From an uncultured Anaerolineae bacterium (GTDB taxonomy: Bacteria > Chloroflexota > Anaerolineae > J036 > Brachytrichaceae), in assembly GCA_937959265.1 (NCBI GenBank), contig CALGMA010000020.1, forward strand, positions 62,001 through 126,000: DNA of 64,000 nucleotides. Reading direction: 5' to 3'. The notes under the pieces are model-generated. The model saw only the letters and a program-made list of their open reading frames with translations, made no database searches and was not told the origin of the DNA. This document shows positions 45,457 through 54,671 of the stretch, piece by piece. The translations under genes and the position numbers were made by a program. Numbering within the stretch: the first letter of the stretch is position 1; the number at the start of each line of letters is the position of its first letter.

Positions 45457-46230
45457 ATGGATTCTGTTGCTATGAGTTTGAATTTCATCATCGGTTTTTT
45501 AACGGCAATCGTTTCCGGCGTCTTCGCGTATCTGGTGCTGAACCGTTACCGCCTACGCGGTGGGACGCATCTGTTGGTGTGGGGGTTGGGCCTGGTGCTG
45601 TATTTCATCGGCGGCCTGACCGAGACCTGGTTGAACTTCGGCTGGAATGCGCTCGCCTTCCGGCTGTGGTACTGGTCTGGCGCGTTGATGGTAGCGCCGG
45701 TGCTGGGGCAGGGCACGCTGCACTTGCTTGCACGAAAGCCCTATATCGCCGACATCCTTTCCATCGTCGTCGGCATCGTCGCGTTCGTCAGCTTGGTGTG
45801 GATGCTCTCGCTGCCGCTCGATGCGTCGAAGTTCACACCGGGGGCCGACGTGGGCAAGTTCCTCACCGAGAGCTATCGCGCCATCTTGCCGGATACGCCG
45901 GTGCGGCGCATCCTGCCGCCGGTGTTGAACGCCTATGGCACGATCTTGCTGGTGGGTGGCGCCGTCTATTCGGCCTATCTCTTCCTGCGCAAGCAAATCC
46001 TGCCCAATCGGGTGATCGGCAACATTTTCATCGCCATGGGTGGTTTGTTGCCGGCGCTGGGCGGCGCGATCATCAAGCTGGCTGAGACGTCGCCGATGCT
46101 GAGTGAGGTCGGCTCGGTGCTGAAATACCTGGGCATCTTCCTGGGCGTAGTTTTCTTGTTCATCGGCTTCCAACTGGCGACCATGGGCGCGCCGCAGCCA
46201 CGGCCGATGGTGGCGAAGTCCGCCGTTTGA
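45457..46230 (+). CDS. multi-spanning membrane protein of unknown function
   Basis: A 257-residue integral membrane protein with about seven hydrophobic helices, 4 bp after the previous gene. The pattern resembles small seven-helix sensor-type membrane domains, but no signalling output domain is attached. The stop overlaps the possible TTG start of the transporter that follows. No function can be stated. Confidence 0.6.
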   Translation: MDSVAMSLNFIIGFLTAIVSGVFAYLVLNRYRLRGGTHLLVWGLGLVLYFIGGLTETWLNFGWNALAFRLWYWSGALMVAPVLGQGTLHLLARKPYIADILSIVVGIVAFVSLVWMLSLPLDASKFTPGADVGKFLTESYRAILPDTPVRRILPPVLNAYGTILLVGGAVYSAYLFLRKQILPNRVIGNIFIAMGGLLPALGGAIIKLAETSPMLSEVGSVLKYLGIFLGVVFLFIGFQLATMGAPQPRPMVAKSAV

Positions 46231-47189
46231 GGACGAGACGCCGCCTGCATGTGCAGCCGCAAGAGGCTGCCTCACCCTCGATCGAAGTCGCCCGCGCTGA
46301 GTCGCGGCGCGGGTTGCTGTGGGTGATGCTTGCCGCCGTGCTCTGGGGCACGGTAGGGGTGACGACGAAATCGCTCTACGCCTTATCGCCGACCAATCCG
46401 CTCTCGGTGGGGTTCTTTCGGCTGGCGCTCTCGGCGCCGGCGCTGCTGGCGGCGTGCGGGCTGGCGGTCGGCGCGCGGATGTTTGCCATCGCCCGGCGCG
46501 ACGCAATCGCAGTGGTCGTGATCGGCGCGATGATGGCGCTGTATCAGGCGTGCTACTTCGCTGCGATTCCGCGCGTAGGCGTCGCCATTGCGACGCTGGT
46601 CACCCTGTGCACCGCGCCGGTGATCGTCGCGGCGTCGTCGGCGCTTTTCCTGGGTGAGCGGTTTACGCGGGCGATTGGCGGGGCGATGGCCTGCGCGTTA
46701 GCCGGCGTGGCGCTGCTGGTCGGCTTCGCGCCCGGCGCGTCGTCGGTGCAGGCAGATGCGCCGAGCGGCGTGCTGCTCGCGCTCGGCTCGGCTACGGCGT
46801 ACGCCGTGCTGACGTTGTGCAGCCGGCGCCTGGCCGGCCGTTATCATCCGCTGCAGCCGATCGCTATCGGGTTTACCTTGGGCGCGCTGGCGCTGGCTGC
46901 GTTTGCCATTGCCTCGCCGGGCGGCCTGGTTGTGAGCTACCCGGCTGTCGGCTGGCTGCACTTGCTCTACCTTGGCCTTGTGCCAACGGCGTTCGGCTAC
47001 TTCGTCTTCTTGGCCGGCATGCGCACGACGCCGGCGACGGTCGCTACCCTCGTCACGCTGGTCGAGCCGCTCACTTCAACCTTTCTGGCGTGGCTGCTCT
47101 TCGACGAGCGATTGGGGCCGACCGGCGGGCTAGGCGCGCTGCTGTTGCTGGCCGCGATGGTCGTTCTGTATCGTGACGCCCGGCAATAA
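46227..47189 (+). CDS. EamA/DMT-superfamily transporter
   Basis: A 320-residue exporter-type protein with about ten helices in two EamA repeats (first repeat from LAAVLWGTVGVTTKSLY, second from SGVLLALGSATAYAVLTL). Family members export amino acids, nucleosides or other metabolites. The start is uncertain: TTG at 46227 overlaps the previous stop, and internal starts are possible. It is convergent with the glycoside hydrolase gene six bases away. Confidence 0.8.
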   Translation: MRTRRRLHVQPQEAASPSIEVARAESRRGLLWVMLAAVLWGTVGVTTKSLYALSPTNPLSVGFFRLALSAPALLAACGLAVGARMFAIARRDAIAVVVIGAMMALYQACYFAAIPRVGVAIATLVTLCTAPVIVAASSALFLGERFTRAIGGAMACALAGVALLVGFAPGASSVQADAPSGVLLALGSATAYAVLTLCSRRLAGRYHPLQPIAIGFTLGALALAAFAIASPGGLVVSYPAVGWLHLLYLGLVPTAFGYFVFLAGMRTTPATVATLVTLVEPLTSTFLAWLLFDERLGPTGGLGALLLLAAMVVLYRDARQ

Positions 47190-47195
47190 GCGATG

Positions 47196-48809
47196 TCACC
47201 GACTCTCGATCACCACGACCCAATCTTGGAAGGTCGGCGGTTGTGGCAGCATCCAGTTGCCTTTCGAGTCGGGTTGTATCTGGCCGACTGGGTGCTCGGC
47301 GCCGGTGCGCGGGTCCCAGAAGAAAGCATGATGCTGGCGATCTCGCTCCAGCCGCTTGATCACGATGCGGTCTTTCGTCCAGGGGAAGACGGGATCATAA
47401 AAGTAGATCACGCGTATCTGGCCAGGGATGCCGGCAGCGAAGGGCGCGCCGATGTGCTCCGCATCGCCGCTCGGATCGGTCCACTCGGGATGCGCTTCGA
47501 ATTGTTGCCATGGGTAACGTTCGAGTAAGCGTCTCGCCAGACCGAGCTGGGTCGAGCCGGGTAGGCGATAGGCCTCGTCCCACGGCGTATTGCCCCACGT
47601 ACCGCCGTGCGGCGATGGGCCGAATGGTTGCGCTTGGGTGTTGACTTGCCAGATGCCGTTTGCACCGTAGGTGTAGCCGGCGGCACCGGAGAGGATGGAT
47701 GACCAGAATGTCAATCGTTGTACCTCGTCCTGTGTGCTGTGGATGATGCCTTCGTAGTTGGCTTCGCCTACCACGACCGGCATGGTCGGCTTGCGCTTGT
47801 GCTCGGCTATCACGGTGCGGACGGTGTTGGGTACGCTGCTGTGGCCGCTGTGCCCCGTCTGCAGCATGTCGAAGTCGAGCACGGCGTCATCTTCCACCTG
47901 GTCGCGTCCGATGTGGGTGGGGTGGGTGGTGATGAGCCGCCGGTAGGGATCGGTGGTACGCACGTAGCGGGCAATTTCGGTCCAGCCGGTGATCTGCCTG
48001 CGCATGTCGCCGGTCTTGTCTTCCGATAGGTAATAGGGCATGGCAGTCTCGCCGGCCAGGCACCATACCACCTGATAAGCCGACCAGCGCGCGATGAGGT
48101 AACGCCAGTGCTGCTTCATCTTGTCCATGCCGAGCCAGGGCAGGTAATAGCCCCAGCACGACAAGATGCACGGCATTAGTCCGGATCGCACCAGCCATGC
48201 GATGCGCAGGTCGGCCATGTCGAAGTAGGCCGGGTTGATGCGTGCAAAGCTGGCTTCCCAGGGAAAGCCGGCTTCGTTGGCGCCGCGTGGGTCGAACGCC
48301 GGCATATCCGGGTATAGCCCGGCCACGATTTGGATAATGGTGAACCCTTTGGCAGCCCGGTCGGCGGCCAACCGCTGGAAGTCGTCCGGCCAGGAGAGCC
48401 GTTTACACAATCCCATCCACCACGTGTCGCCGAGCCAGAAGAACGGCGTGCCGTCGGCATACTCAAAGGTGCGTTTGGATCGGGCGACGTGCAGTGGGCC
48501 GTGGCGTAGAAGCGGGTTGTCGCCGATATACGGCTCGGCGATGAGCGTCGCGCGCCGGCCATGGAGGTCGACGTTGGTTGCATCGGTGCAAGCCGTCTCA
48601 ATTGTGTAGTGGCCGGGCCTGGGTGGCGCGAAGCGTACGCGCCAATCTTGCTCGCCGGCCCAATATGCTGGCACGCGCCAGCGCTTGCCATGTTCGTGTT
48701 GCACAATGGCGTCGAGTTCGATCTCATTGAAGGGATCGCGATAGGACTTGCCCGAGGTGTAGCTCCATTCGGTTGCCTGGCATTGCGTGGCGTGGATCGT
48801 GTGTGGCAT
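47196..48809 (-). CDS. GH140-like glycoside hydrolase (DUF5060 + DUF4038)
   Basis: A 537-residue protein without signal peptide. The N-terminal ~100 residues are a beta-sandwich of DUF5060 type (RDPFNEIELDAIVQHEHGKRW), and the rest is a DUF4038-type TIM barrel with the FFWLGDTWWMGL entry motif. Two glutamates fit clan GH-A catalysis: one in VWCLAGETAMPYY and one in MPVVVGEANYEG. Known GH140 enzymes remove apiose from pectin side chains. The sugar here is not known. Intracellular location suggests that it acts on imported oligosaccharides. Confidence 0.78.
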   Translation of the reverse strand: MPHTIHATQCQATEWSYTSGKSYRDPFNEIELDAIVQHEHGKRWRVPAYWAGEQDWRVRFAPPRPGHYTIETACTDATNVDLHGRRATLIAEPYIGDNPLLRHGPLHVARSKRTFEYADGTPFFWLGDTWWMGLCKRLSWPDDFQRLAADRAAKGFTIIQIVAGLYPDMPAFDPRGANEAGFPWEASFARINPAYFDMADLRIAWLVRSGLMPCILSCWGYYLPWLGMDKMKQHWRYLIARWSAYQVVWCLAGETAMPYYLSEDKTGDMRRQITGWTEIARYVRTTDPYRRLITTHPTHIGRDQVEDDAVLDFDMLQTGHSGHSSVPNTVRTVIAEHKRKPTMPVVVGEANYEGIIHSTQDEVQRLTFWSSILSGAAGYTYGANGIWQVNTQAQPFGPSPHGGTWGNTPWDEAYRLPGSTQLGLARRLLERYPWQQFEAHPEWTDPSGDAEHIGAPFAAGIPGQIRVIYFYDPVFPWTKDRIVIKRLERDRQHHAFFWDPRTGAEHPVGQIQPDSKGNWMLPQPPTFQDWVVVIESR

Positions 48810-48927
48810 GGGTGAACTCCTGGCCCTATATAGGCGCTGAGGGCCAAAGGGTGCGCCGTCTGATCAGAACAAATTGGCGGCCAGCACCAGCACAAGATCG
48901 AACAATTTGCTCATGACGGTTGCACTT

Positions 48928-50490
48928 TCACTCCGTCTCGCGCCTGGCGGCGTAGTGCGCTTCCAGCGTATCGCGTGGTTGCCAGCCTAACAGCCGCTTA
49001 GCCTTGTCGTTGCGGAACACGCCATGGGGTAGGTCGGCGCCGATGTGAAAGTACTCGAACGGCGCCGGCAGCTCGGCCACTTCGAGCGCGCAGCGGATCG
49101 CCCGCGCGGCGTCCCCCCAAGAAATGGCCAACGGATGAATGCGTGAGCCGTAGAGCGTAGTGGGTTCAACGAATTGGCAGAAGGTGAGCGTCGGCGCGAC
49201 CAGCCCATAGTGCTCCGCGAAGATGCGGCAGATCTCCTGGCCAAAGTACTTGCTCATCAAGTACACCCAGTCCTTGCCGGGGCGAGGCGGCACGTCGTCC
49301 ACGATGTCGTGATCCCAGTCGTAGCCGGTGCGGTCGTGCGCGCCGAGCATGAACGGGCCGGTGTGCACGACGCGCCGGATGCCATGCGCGACGGCGGCGC
49401 GCATCACGTTATACGCGCCGATGGTGTTCACCAAGAAGGCATCCGTCGGATCGTTGCGCAGCACGGTGCAGTTGATGATCGCATCCACGCCTTTGCAGGC
49501 TGACATGACCTGAGCGGGATCGCGCACATCCATCACGCGCCAGGTGTGGGGCGGCCGGGGCGCTTCCGGCATCGGCGCGCCGGGAGACTGCGGCTGACCC
49601 GTCGCCAAAATCTCCTCGACCGGCTTGATGTCGGCAAGGCACAGGATGTAGTCGGGCGCCAGCTCGCGCGCCGTCGCTGCGGCCAGCGGCCCGCCTGCGC
49701 CGAGCAGCGCCACCCTGTGGATGGCCGGCCGCGACGAGATCGGCGATGGGCGTGCGGGCGGCGCGCTTGCGCGCGACTCGGCATGTCCGGCGAAGCCTCG
49801 CCGGGGGGCGAAAGCGAATTCCTCCGGCGTCCGCGTGAACTGAAAGCGCGCGCGGGAGTCGGCAGAGGGCACGTGGACGATGAACCATCCATCCGTCGGG
49901 TGTTCCAACGCCGCCTGAATTGCGGCGGCGGCGTCGTCGGCATGTACCCACATCGGGTCGAACGGTTGGCCGGCGGTGGCAGCGTCGTCCGCTACCTGAC
50001 CGAGGCGCAGGCAGACGGCTGAGAGGCGCGTGGAGCGGGCCATCTCGCGCGCGCCCAACTCGGCCAACCAGGCGCATAGGTCATCGAGGCGCGGGGTGGG
50101 GCGCGGTCGCCATCCCTCGTCCACGCGAAACTGAGCCGGTGTATCGGCAAACAGCGCCAGTGCGCTGCCCAGCACGACGCGCCTGGCGCCGGACTTCGCC
50201 GCAGCGTCCATCAACTGGAATGTGCCGCGCGTGGCATGGTCAAGCGACGCCTCATCGCTTGCCAGACGGGTGTAGAGCGGCGCGAGATGAATCACGTCGG
50301 CGACGCCGTCGCAAATGGCCTGCGTGAATGCCAAGTCGCGCAAGTCGCCCGCGCGCGCCTCGATCCCTTCGGGAAGCGCGCGGTCGAGCTGTATGTCCAC
50401 TGCGCGGATGCGCCGCGTGTGGCGCAGGGCTTCAATGGCATGATGCGCCAGGAGGCTGTTGGCGCCGGTGATCAAAAGCAGGTCGTTCAT
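48928..50490 (-). CDS. tandem NAD-dependent epimerase/dehydratase
   Basis: A 520-residue protein made of two short-chain dehydrogenase (extended SDR) domains in a row. Domain 1 starts LLLITGANSLLAHH (residues ~4-17) and domain 2 starts RVALLGAGGPLAAAT (about 265). Only domain 2 has the catalytic YxxxK (VYLMSKYFGQEI); the matching region of domain 1 lacks the Tyr and Lys. Substrate is unknown but related enzymes act on nucleotide sugars. I chose the ATG at 50490 (MNDLLLITGAN) over an upstream start at 50574 with no homologous extension. Confidence 0.8.
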   Translation of the reverse strand: MNDLLLITGANSLLAHHAIEALRHTRRIRAVDIQLDRALPEGIEARAGDLRDLAFTQAICDGVADVIHLAPLYTRLASDEASLDHATRGTFQLMDAAAKSGARRVVLGSALALFADTPAQFRVDEGWRPRPTPRLDDLCAWLAELGAREMARSTRLSAVCLRLGQVADDAATAGQPFDPMWVHADDAAAAIQAALEHPTDGWFIVHVPSADSRARFQFTRTPEEFAFAPRRGFAGHAESRASAPPARPSPISSRPAIHRVALLGAGGPLAAATARELAPDYILCLADIKPVEEILATGQPQSPGAPMPEAPRPPHTWRVMDVRDPAQVMSACKGVDAIINCTVLRNDPTDAFLVNTIGAYNVMRAAVAHGIRRVVHTGPFMLGAHDRTGYDWDHDIVDDVPPRPGKDWVYLMSKYFGQEICRIFAEHYGLVAPTLTFCQFVEPTTLYGSRIHPLAISWGDAARAIRCALEVAELPAPFEYFHIGADLPHGVFRNDKAKRLLGWQPRDTLEAHYAARRETE

Positions 50491-50545
50491 CCGATGCGGA
50501 ATGATAGGCGGGCGGCCAGAAAGGGCAAGCGCAGATGGAGATGCG

Positions 50546-51523
50546 TTAGCGCGTCGGATGCCAACTTGGAACAAAGTCGTTCACGCGCAGCGCGCGATCC
50601 GGACCGGGCGCCGGCCAGCGGTTAGGGTGCAGCAGGCCGGCCAGGATTTCCACGCCGTCCACGACGCGCGGGCCGGGCCGACTGAAGTATGACGTTGCAT
50701 CCACGGCGTAGAGCTGCCAAAGGTAGGTCGCCGGCAGATCGCGCCAGATCTCGCGCGCGGCGACGTTCTGAAACTCCCGCGCGCTGCCAGCCAGGTCAAA
50801 ACCACAAGGCATGGCGATCACGCACTCAGCTTGTGTGCGCGCGACATCATCCCAGGCGCAGCGGAAGCTAGGCTTGCCTTTGCGGCCGAGCACCGGGTTG
50901 CCGCCGGCGATTTCGATCTGCTCCGGCACCCAATGGCCGGGGGCGAACGGCGGGTCTAGCCATTCCAGCGCGGCGACGGTCGGGCGATGGGCGATGCCGG
51001 CCAGCGCTTCGCGCACGCGCTCCAGCCGGTCACGCAACGCTTGCACGCGCGTCCTGGCTACAGCGTTTGTCCCCGTCAGCTCGCCGACGGTGAGAATGGT
51101 CTGGAAGATGCCCTCGATGTCGGTTGGCTCCAGCGAGACGACTTGCGCCGGGCCTTCCCACTTGTGGCTGAGGTCGCGCACTGCGGCGCGCACCGTGGCG
51201 TATGACACGGCGCACACGTCGCACAACTCCTGGGTCAGGATGAAGTCGGGCTTGGCGGCGTCGAGCCGATCGGTGTGCAGGCCGTAGAGGCTAAGGCCGT
51301 CGCGCAGTTGTTGCGATACGCGCGCATCTATCTCTGCGCTGGTCAGCTCGGGGTTGATCGCGCCGTCGTCGCCGGTGACGCCAATGCTGCTGTAGGTCAT
51401 CACCGGCACATCGGCGACGTCGGATGGGTAGTCGCACTCGTGGCTGCGGCCGACCAGCGAATCGCGCAGGCCGAGCAAGCACACGATTTCCGTTGCGCTG
51501 GGCAGGAGGGAGACGATGCGCAT
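50546..51523 (-). CDS. cytosolic BtuF-like cobalamin-binding protein
   Basis: A 325-residue protein of the periplasmic-binding-protein fold used for cobalamin and iron-siderophore capture. The start MRIVSLLPSATEIVCLLG is the family's beta1 strand and there is no signal peptide or lipobox, so it is cytosolic. Similar soluble proteins are annotated as cobalamin-binding in many bacteria. No transporter genes are adjacent. Its ligand may be a corrinoid or other tetrapyrrole, which fits the theme of the window, but this is inference. Confidence 0.75.
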   Translation of the reverse strand: MRIVSLLPSATEIVCLLGLRDSLVGRSHECDYPSDVADVPVMTYSSIGVTGDDGAINPELTSAEIDARVSQQLRDGLSLYGLHTDRLDAAKPDFILTQELCDVCAVSYATVRAAVRDLSHKWEGPAQVVSLEPTDIEGIFQTILTVGELTGTNAVARTRVQALRDRLERVREALAGIAHRPTVAALEWLDPPFAPGHWVPEQIEIAGGNPVLGRKGKPSFRCAWDDVARTQAECVIAMPCGFDLAGSAREFQNVAAREIWRDLPATYLWQLYAVDATSYFSRPGPRVVDGVEILAGLLHPNRWPAPGPDRALRVNDFVPSWHPTR

Positions 51524-51564
51524 TTTGCTTGATTTTTTGATTGATTATTGATGCTTGAAGGGCG

Positions 51565-52653
51565 CTAGTCGGCGCTTGGCTGGATAGCCACTTCCCGCCC
51601 CTCTTGGGATGAGCGGTAGATGGCGTCAATGATCTGCAAGCCGATCAGGCCGTGCTCGCCGGGCGATTCCGGCGTGGCGCCGCTCAGTGCGCAGTCCACG
51701 AAGTGATGCACGGCGATGCGATGGCCGCTGACGCCGGCCGGCAGGCGCGGCACGATCGCCGCCGGCTGATCGTTGACGAGTTTGTACATCACCACGGTCT
51801 CGCCGTTCGGCGCGCCGGTGTAGAAATTTGCGCCGGCTTCGCTGCCGAACAGCCTCACGTAAAAGCCGTCTTGCAGTGGCTCGCGATGCGATGCCCAGGC
51901 CGACTCGAACTGCAGCACGGCGCCGTCGGCGAAGCGCACGAAGCCGAGGCCCATGTCGTCCACGTCAAAGTGGGCCGGCTTGACATCGCGCGGTTTGGTC
52001 TTCTGCCCGCGTGGGCCGAACTCGGCGAACGCCGCGCCGCTCACCGCGACCGGCTGCGGGTAGCCCATCAGCCACAGCGCTAGGTCGAGCACGTGCACGC
52101 CCAGGTCAATCAACGCGCCGCCGCCGGCGCGCGCCTTCTGCGTGAACCATTGGCCATGCGTCGGGATCCAACCCTCGCGCAGCCAGCCCGCCTTGGCCGC
52201 GTAGATGTGGCCGAAGTCGCCGGCGCGGATCTCGCCTTTCAGCCAGACGATCTCCGGGCGATAGCGATGGTTGTAGCACACCATCAGCGTTTTGTTTGCG
52301 GCGCGCGCGGCCTCGATCATGCGCCGGCCGGACTCGACCGACACGGCGAGCGGCTTCTCGCACAGCACATGCTTGCCGTGGGCGAACGCTTCCAAGGCGA
52401 CCGGCTCGTGCAGCCAGTTGGGCAGGGCGATGCTGATGGCGTCTATTTCGCTCGACTTCAACACCTCGCGATAGTCGGTGAAGCGGCGCGACTCAGGGAC
52501 GTTAAACCGATCGCCGCGTTCCTTCAGGATGGCCGGGTTGATGTCGCAGATTGCGGCCAGTTCACAGTTCGGGTGGGTTTGATAGCCCTCGATGTGGTTC
52601 CAACCCACGCCTACGCCGATTACTGCGGCACGGAGTTTCGATGAAGGCGTCAT
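51565..52653 (-). CDS. Gfo/Idh/MocA-family oxidoreductase
   Basis: A 362-residue NAD(P)-dependent dehydrogenase. The Rossmann fold (AAVIGVGVGWNHIEGYQTH) is followed by the family's CEKPLAVS motif and the substrate domain with GGGALIDLGVHVLDLALWL. It probably acts on a sugar or cyclitol. It belongs to the same minus-strand run as the glycoside hydrolase and SDR proteins, which fits sugar metabolism. The substrate is not assignable. Confidence 0.88.
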   Translation of the reverse strand: MTPSSKLRAAVIGVGVGWNHIEGYQTHPNCELAAICDINPAILKERGDRFNVPESRRFTDYREVLKSSEIDAISIALPNWLHEPVALEAFAHGKHVLCEKPLAVSVESGRRMIEAARAANKTLMVCYNHRYRPEIVWLKGEIRAGDFGHIYAAKAGWLREGWIPTHGQWFTQKARAGGGALIDLGVHVLDLALWLMGYPQPVAVSGAAFAEFGPRGQKTKPRDVKPAHFDVDDMGLGFVRFADGAVLQFESAWASHREPLQDGFYVRLFGSEAGANFYTGAPNGETVVMYKLVNDQPAAIVPRLPAGVSGHRIAVHHFVDCALSGATPESPGEHGLIGLQIIDAIYRSSQEGREVAIQPSAD

Positions 52654-52735
52654 AGTTACGTGTTCTGCATTTGGCTCTCGACTTCCCCCCTGTAGTAATA
52701 GGGGCTTTGGGAGCGAGAAGTCGGTGCGTCTAAGC

Positions 52736-54058
52736 TCACGTCAATTCTGCCAGGGCTTCTACCAGCGCGTCAATCTCCTCGCGCGTGTTCGTCTCGGTGC
52801 AGCACAGCAGCATGTGATCTTGCAGTTCGGGGTAGTCCTGACCCAAGTCGTAGCCGCCGATGATGTCATGCTCATCGAGCAGATAGTCGTTGATCTCCTT
52901 CACCGGCGCGGGACAGGCGACGACGAACTCGTTGAAGAAGGGTTTGTCCGTCCAGACGCGCCAGCCGTCCAGCTTGCCGATTTGGTCGGCGGCATAGTGC
53001 GCTTTCTGGTAGCACAGGTTCGCGGCCTGGCGCAAGCCCTGCTTGCCCATCACGCTCATGTAGACGCAAGCGGCCAGTGCCATCAACCCCTGGTTGGTGC
53101 AGATGTTGCTGGTGGCTTTCTCTCGGCGAATGTCTTGCTCGCGCGTCTTGAGGGTGAGCACATAGCCGCGCTTGCCCTCGCGATCTACCGTCTCGCCGAC
53201 GATCCGGCCGGGGATGCGGCGCATGAATTCGCGGCGGGTGCAGAAGAAGCCGAGATACGGTCCGCCGAAGTTCAGCGGGATGCCAAGCGGCTGGCCTTCT
53301 CCGGTGACGACATCTGCGCCATACTCTGCCGGCGGTTTGAACAGGCCGAGGGAGATCGGATTTACCACGACGACGAATATCGCGCCGGCGGCGTGGATGC
53401 GATCGGCCAGGCCGGTGACCTCCTCGAACTGGCCGAAGAAATTCGGATTCTGAATGCAAACGCAGGCAGTGTTCAGGTCAATCGGGTCGGTCAGGGTTGT
53501 CGGGTCGCCCTCGATGATCTCGATGTTAGGGTGAAACTGCGTGTAGGTTCGGAGCACCCGGCGGTAATGCGGGTGAACAGCGCGCGAGATGATCACTTTG
53601 CGACGCTGCGTGATGGCCATGCTCATCAACACGGCTTCGGCAAACGCTGTCGCGCCGTCGTAGTGAGAAGCGGTGCTGATCTCCATGCCGGTCAGCGCGC
53701 TCATCATGCTCTGGAACTCGAAGATGGCCTGCAGCGTGCCCTGGCTGACCTCCGGTTGATAGGGCGTATAGGCGGTGAAGAACTCGCCGCGCCGGATGAT
53801 GTGGTCCACTAGGCTGGGGATGTAATGGTTGTAGGCGCCGGCGCCGAGGAAGCAAGCGTGATGGTTCACGTCGGCGTTCGCGTCGGCCAGCGCTCCCAGC
53901 TCCCACATCGCCTCCATCTCGGTCACGGCGTCGGGTAAGTTTAGCCGGGGGAAGCGGAATTTCTCGGGGATCGCCTCGAACAGGTCTTCGATGCGTTCGA
54001 CGCCGATACGCGCGAGCATTTCACGGCGCTCGTCGTCCGTGTGCGGGATATAGTTCAT
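52736..54058 (-). CDS. gcvPA: glycine decarboxylase subunit 1
   Basis: A 440-residue protein, the first half of the two-subunit P-protein of the glycine cleavage system. The family start (MNYIPHTDDERREMLARIGV) and GTHYDG-like SHYDGATA region are clear. It needs GcvPB, which carries the PLP lysine and is not in this window. It lies 3 bp downstream of gcvH, in one transcript. GcvT is also absent nearby, although the flavoprotein at 22509 carries a GcvT-like domain. Confidence 0.93.
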   Translation of the reverse strand: MNYIPHTDDERREMLARIGVERIEDLFEAIPEKFRFPRLNLPDAVTEMEAMWELGALADANADVNHHACFLGAGAYNHYIPSLVDHIIRRGEFFTAYTPYQPEVSQGTLQAIFEFQSMMSALTGMEISTASHYDGATAFAEAVLMSMAITQRRKVIISRAVHPHYRRVLRTYTQFHPNIEIIEGDPTTLTDPIDLNTACVCIQNPNFFGQFEEVTGLADRIHAAGAIFVVVVNPISLGLFKPPAEYGADVVTGEGQPLGIPLNFGGPYLGFFCTRREFMRRIPGRIVGETVDREGKRGYVLTLKTREQDIRREKATSNICTNQGLMALAACVYMSVMGKQGLRQAANLCYQKAHYAADQIGKLDGWRVWTDKPFFNEFVVACPAPVKEINDYLLDEHDIIGGYDLGQDYPELQDHMLLCCTETNTREEIDALVEALAELT

Positions 54059-54061
54059 GTC

Positions 54062-54457
54062 CTAATTTTCGGTTTCTTTCAGCAGTTGCGCGTAGGCGTC
54101 TGCGTCGAGCAGATTGTCGAACTCGGCGATGTCGTCGGGCTTGATGCGGATCATCCAGCCACCCTGGTAGGGATCCTGGTTGATGATCTCCGGCTTGCTC
54201 TCGAGTTGGGTGTTCACAGCGGTGATCGTGCCGCTGATGGGCATGTAGACGTCGGAGGCTGCTTTGACCGACTCCACCACGCCGAACGCCTCGCCGGCCT
54301 TGTACGTTGCGCCGACGCTCGGCAGTTCCACGTAAACCAAATCGTTCATCGCCGATTGCGCGTGGTCGCTGATGCCGCACACGATCTCATCACCTTCGAT
54401 GCGTGCCCATTCGTGGGTTTTTAGATAGCGCGCGGATAGATCAATTTTGGATGCCAT
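54062..54457 (-). CDS. gcvH: glycine cleavage system H protein
   Basis: A 131-residue lipoyl carrier of the glycine cleavage system. The lipoyl lysine is Lys65 in FGVVESVKAASDVYMP, in the usual setting. It shuttles the aminomethyl group between P, T and L proteins in the cytosol. It is the first gene of the gcvH-gcvPA pair and is divergent from the large O-antigen-ligase gene, with a 214-base intergenic region. I saw no glycine riboswitch there. Confidence 0.95.
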   Translation of the reverse strand: MASKIDLSARYLKTHEWARIEGDEIVCGISDHAQSAMNDLVYVELPSVGATYKAGEAFGVVESVKAASDVYMPISGTITAVNTQLESKPEIINQDPYQGGWMIRIKPDDIAEFDNLLDADAYAQLLKETEN

Positions 54458-54671
54458 GTCGTTTCTCTCTGTAAAGTTCGAGGTCGTCCTGTGGGTTGGC
54501 GCTATGATGCATAGGCTTGCATGTTATGATGCCTTCCCCTCGTGAATGATACCAAAGCGCTACGGCTGTGCTAGAGTTTCACAGCTACTTTGAGTGAGGT
54601 TCAAGTTGCTCTTGTTGTCGAGGGTAGGATGGGGCATCTGTAACTTCCCGTCAGTTCCGAGGTGACATTGC

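Noticed and set aside
48864..48914. 16-residue hydrophobic minus-strand mini-ORF (MSKLFDLVLVLAANLF)
   Set aside because: No clear ribosome-binding site and too short to separate from chance; may deserve a check by ribosome profiling.
54458..54671. Possible glycine riboswitch upstream of gcvH
   Set aside because: I looked for the paired aptamer landmarks and saw none. A covariance-model search would be decisive.
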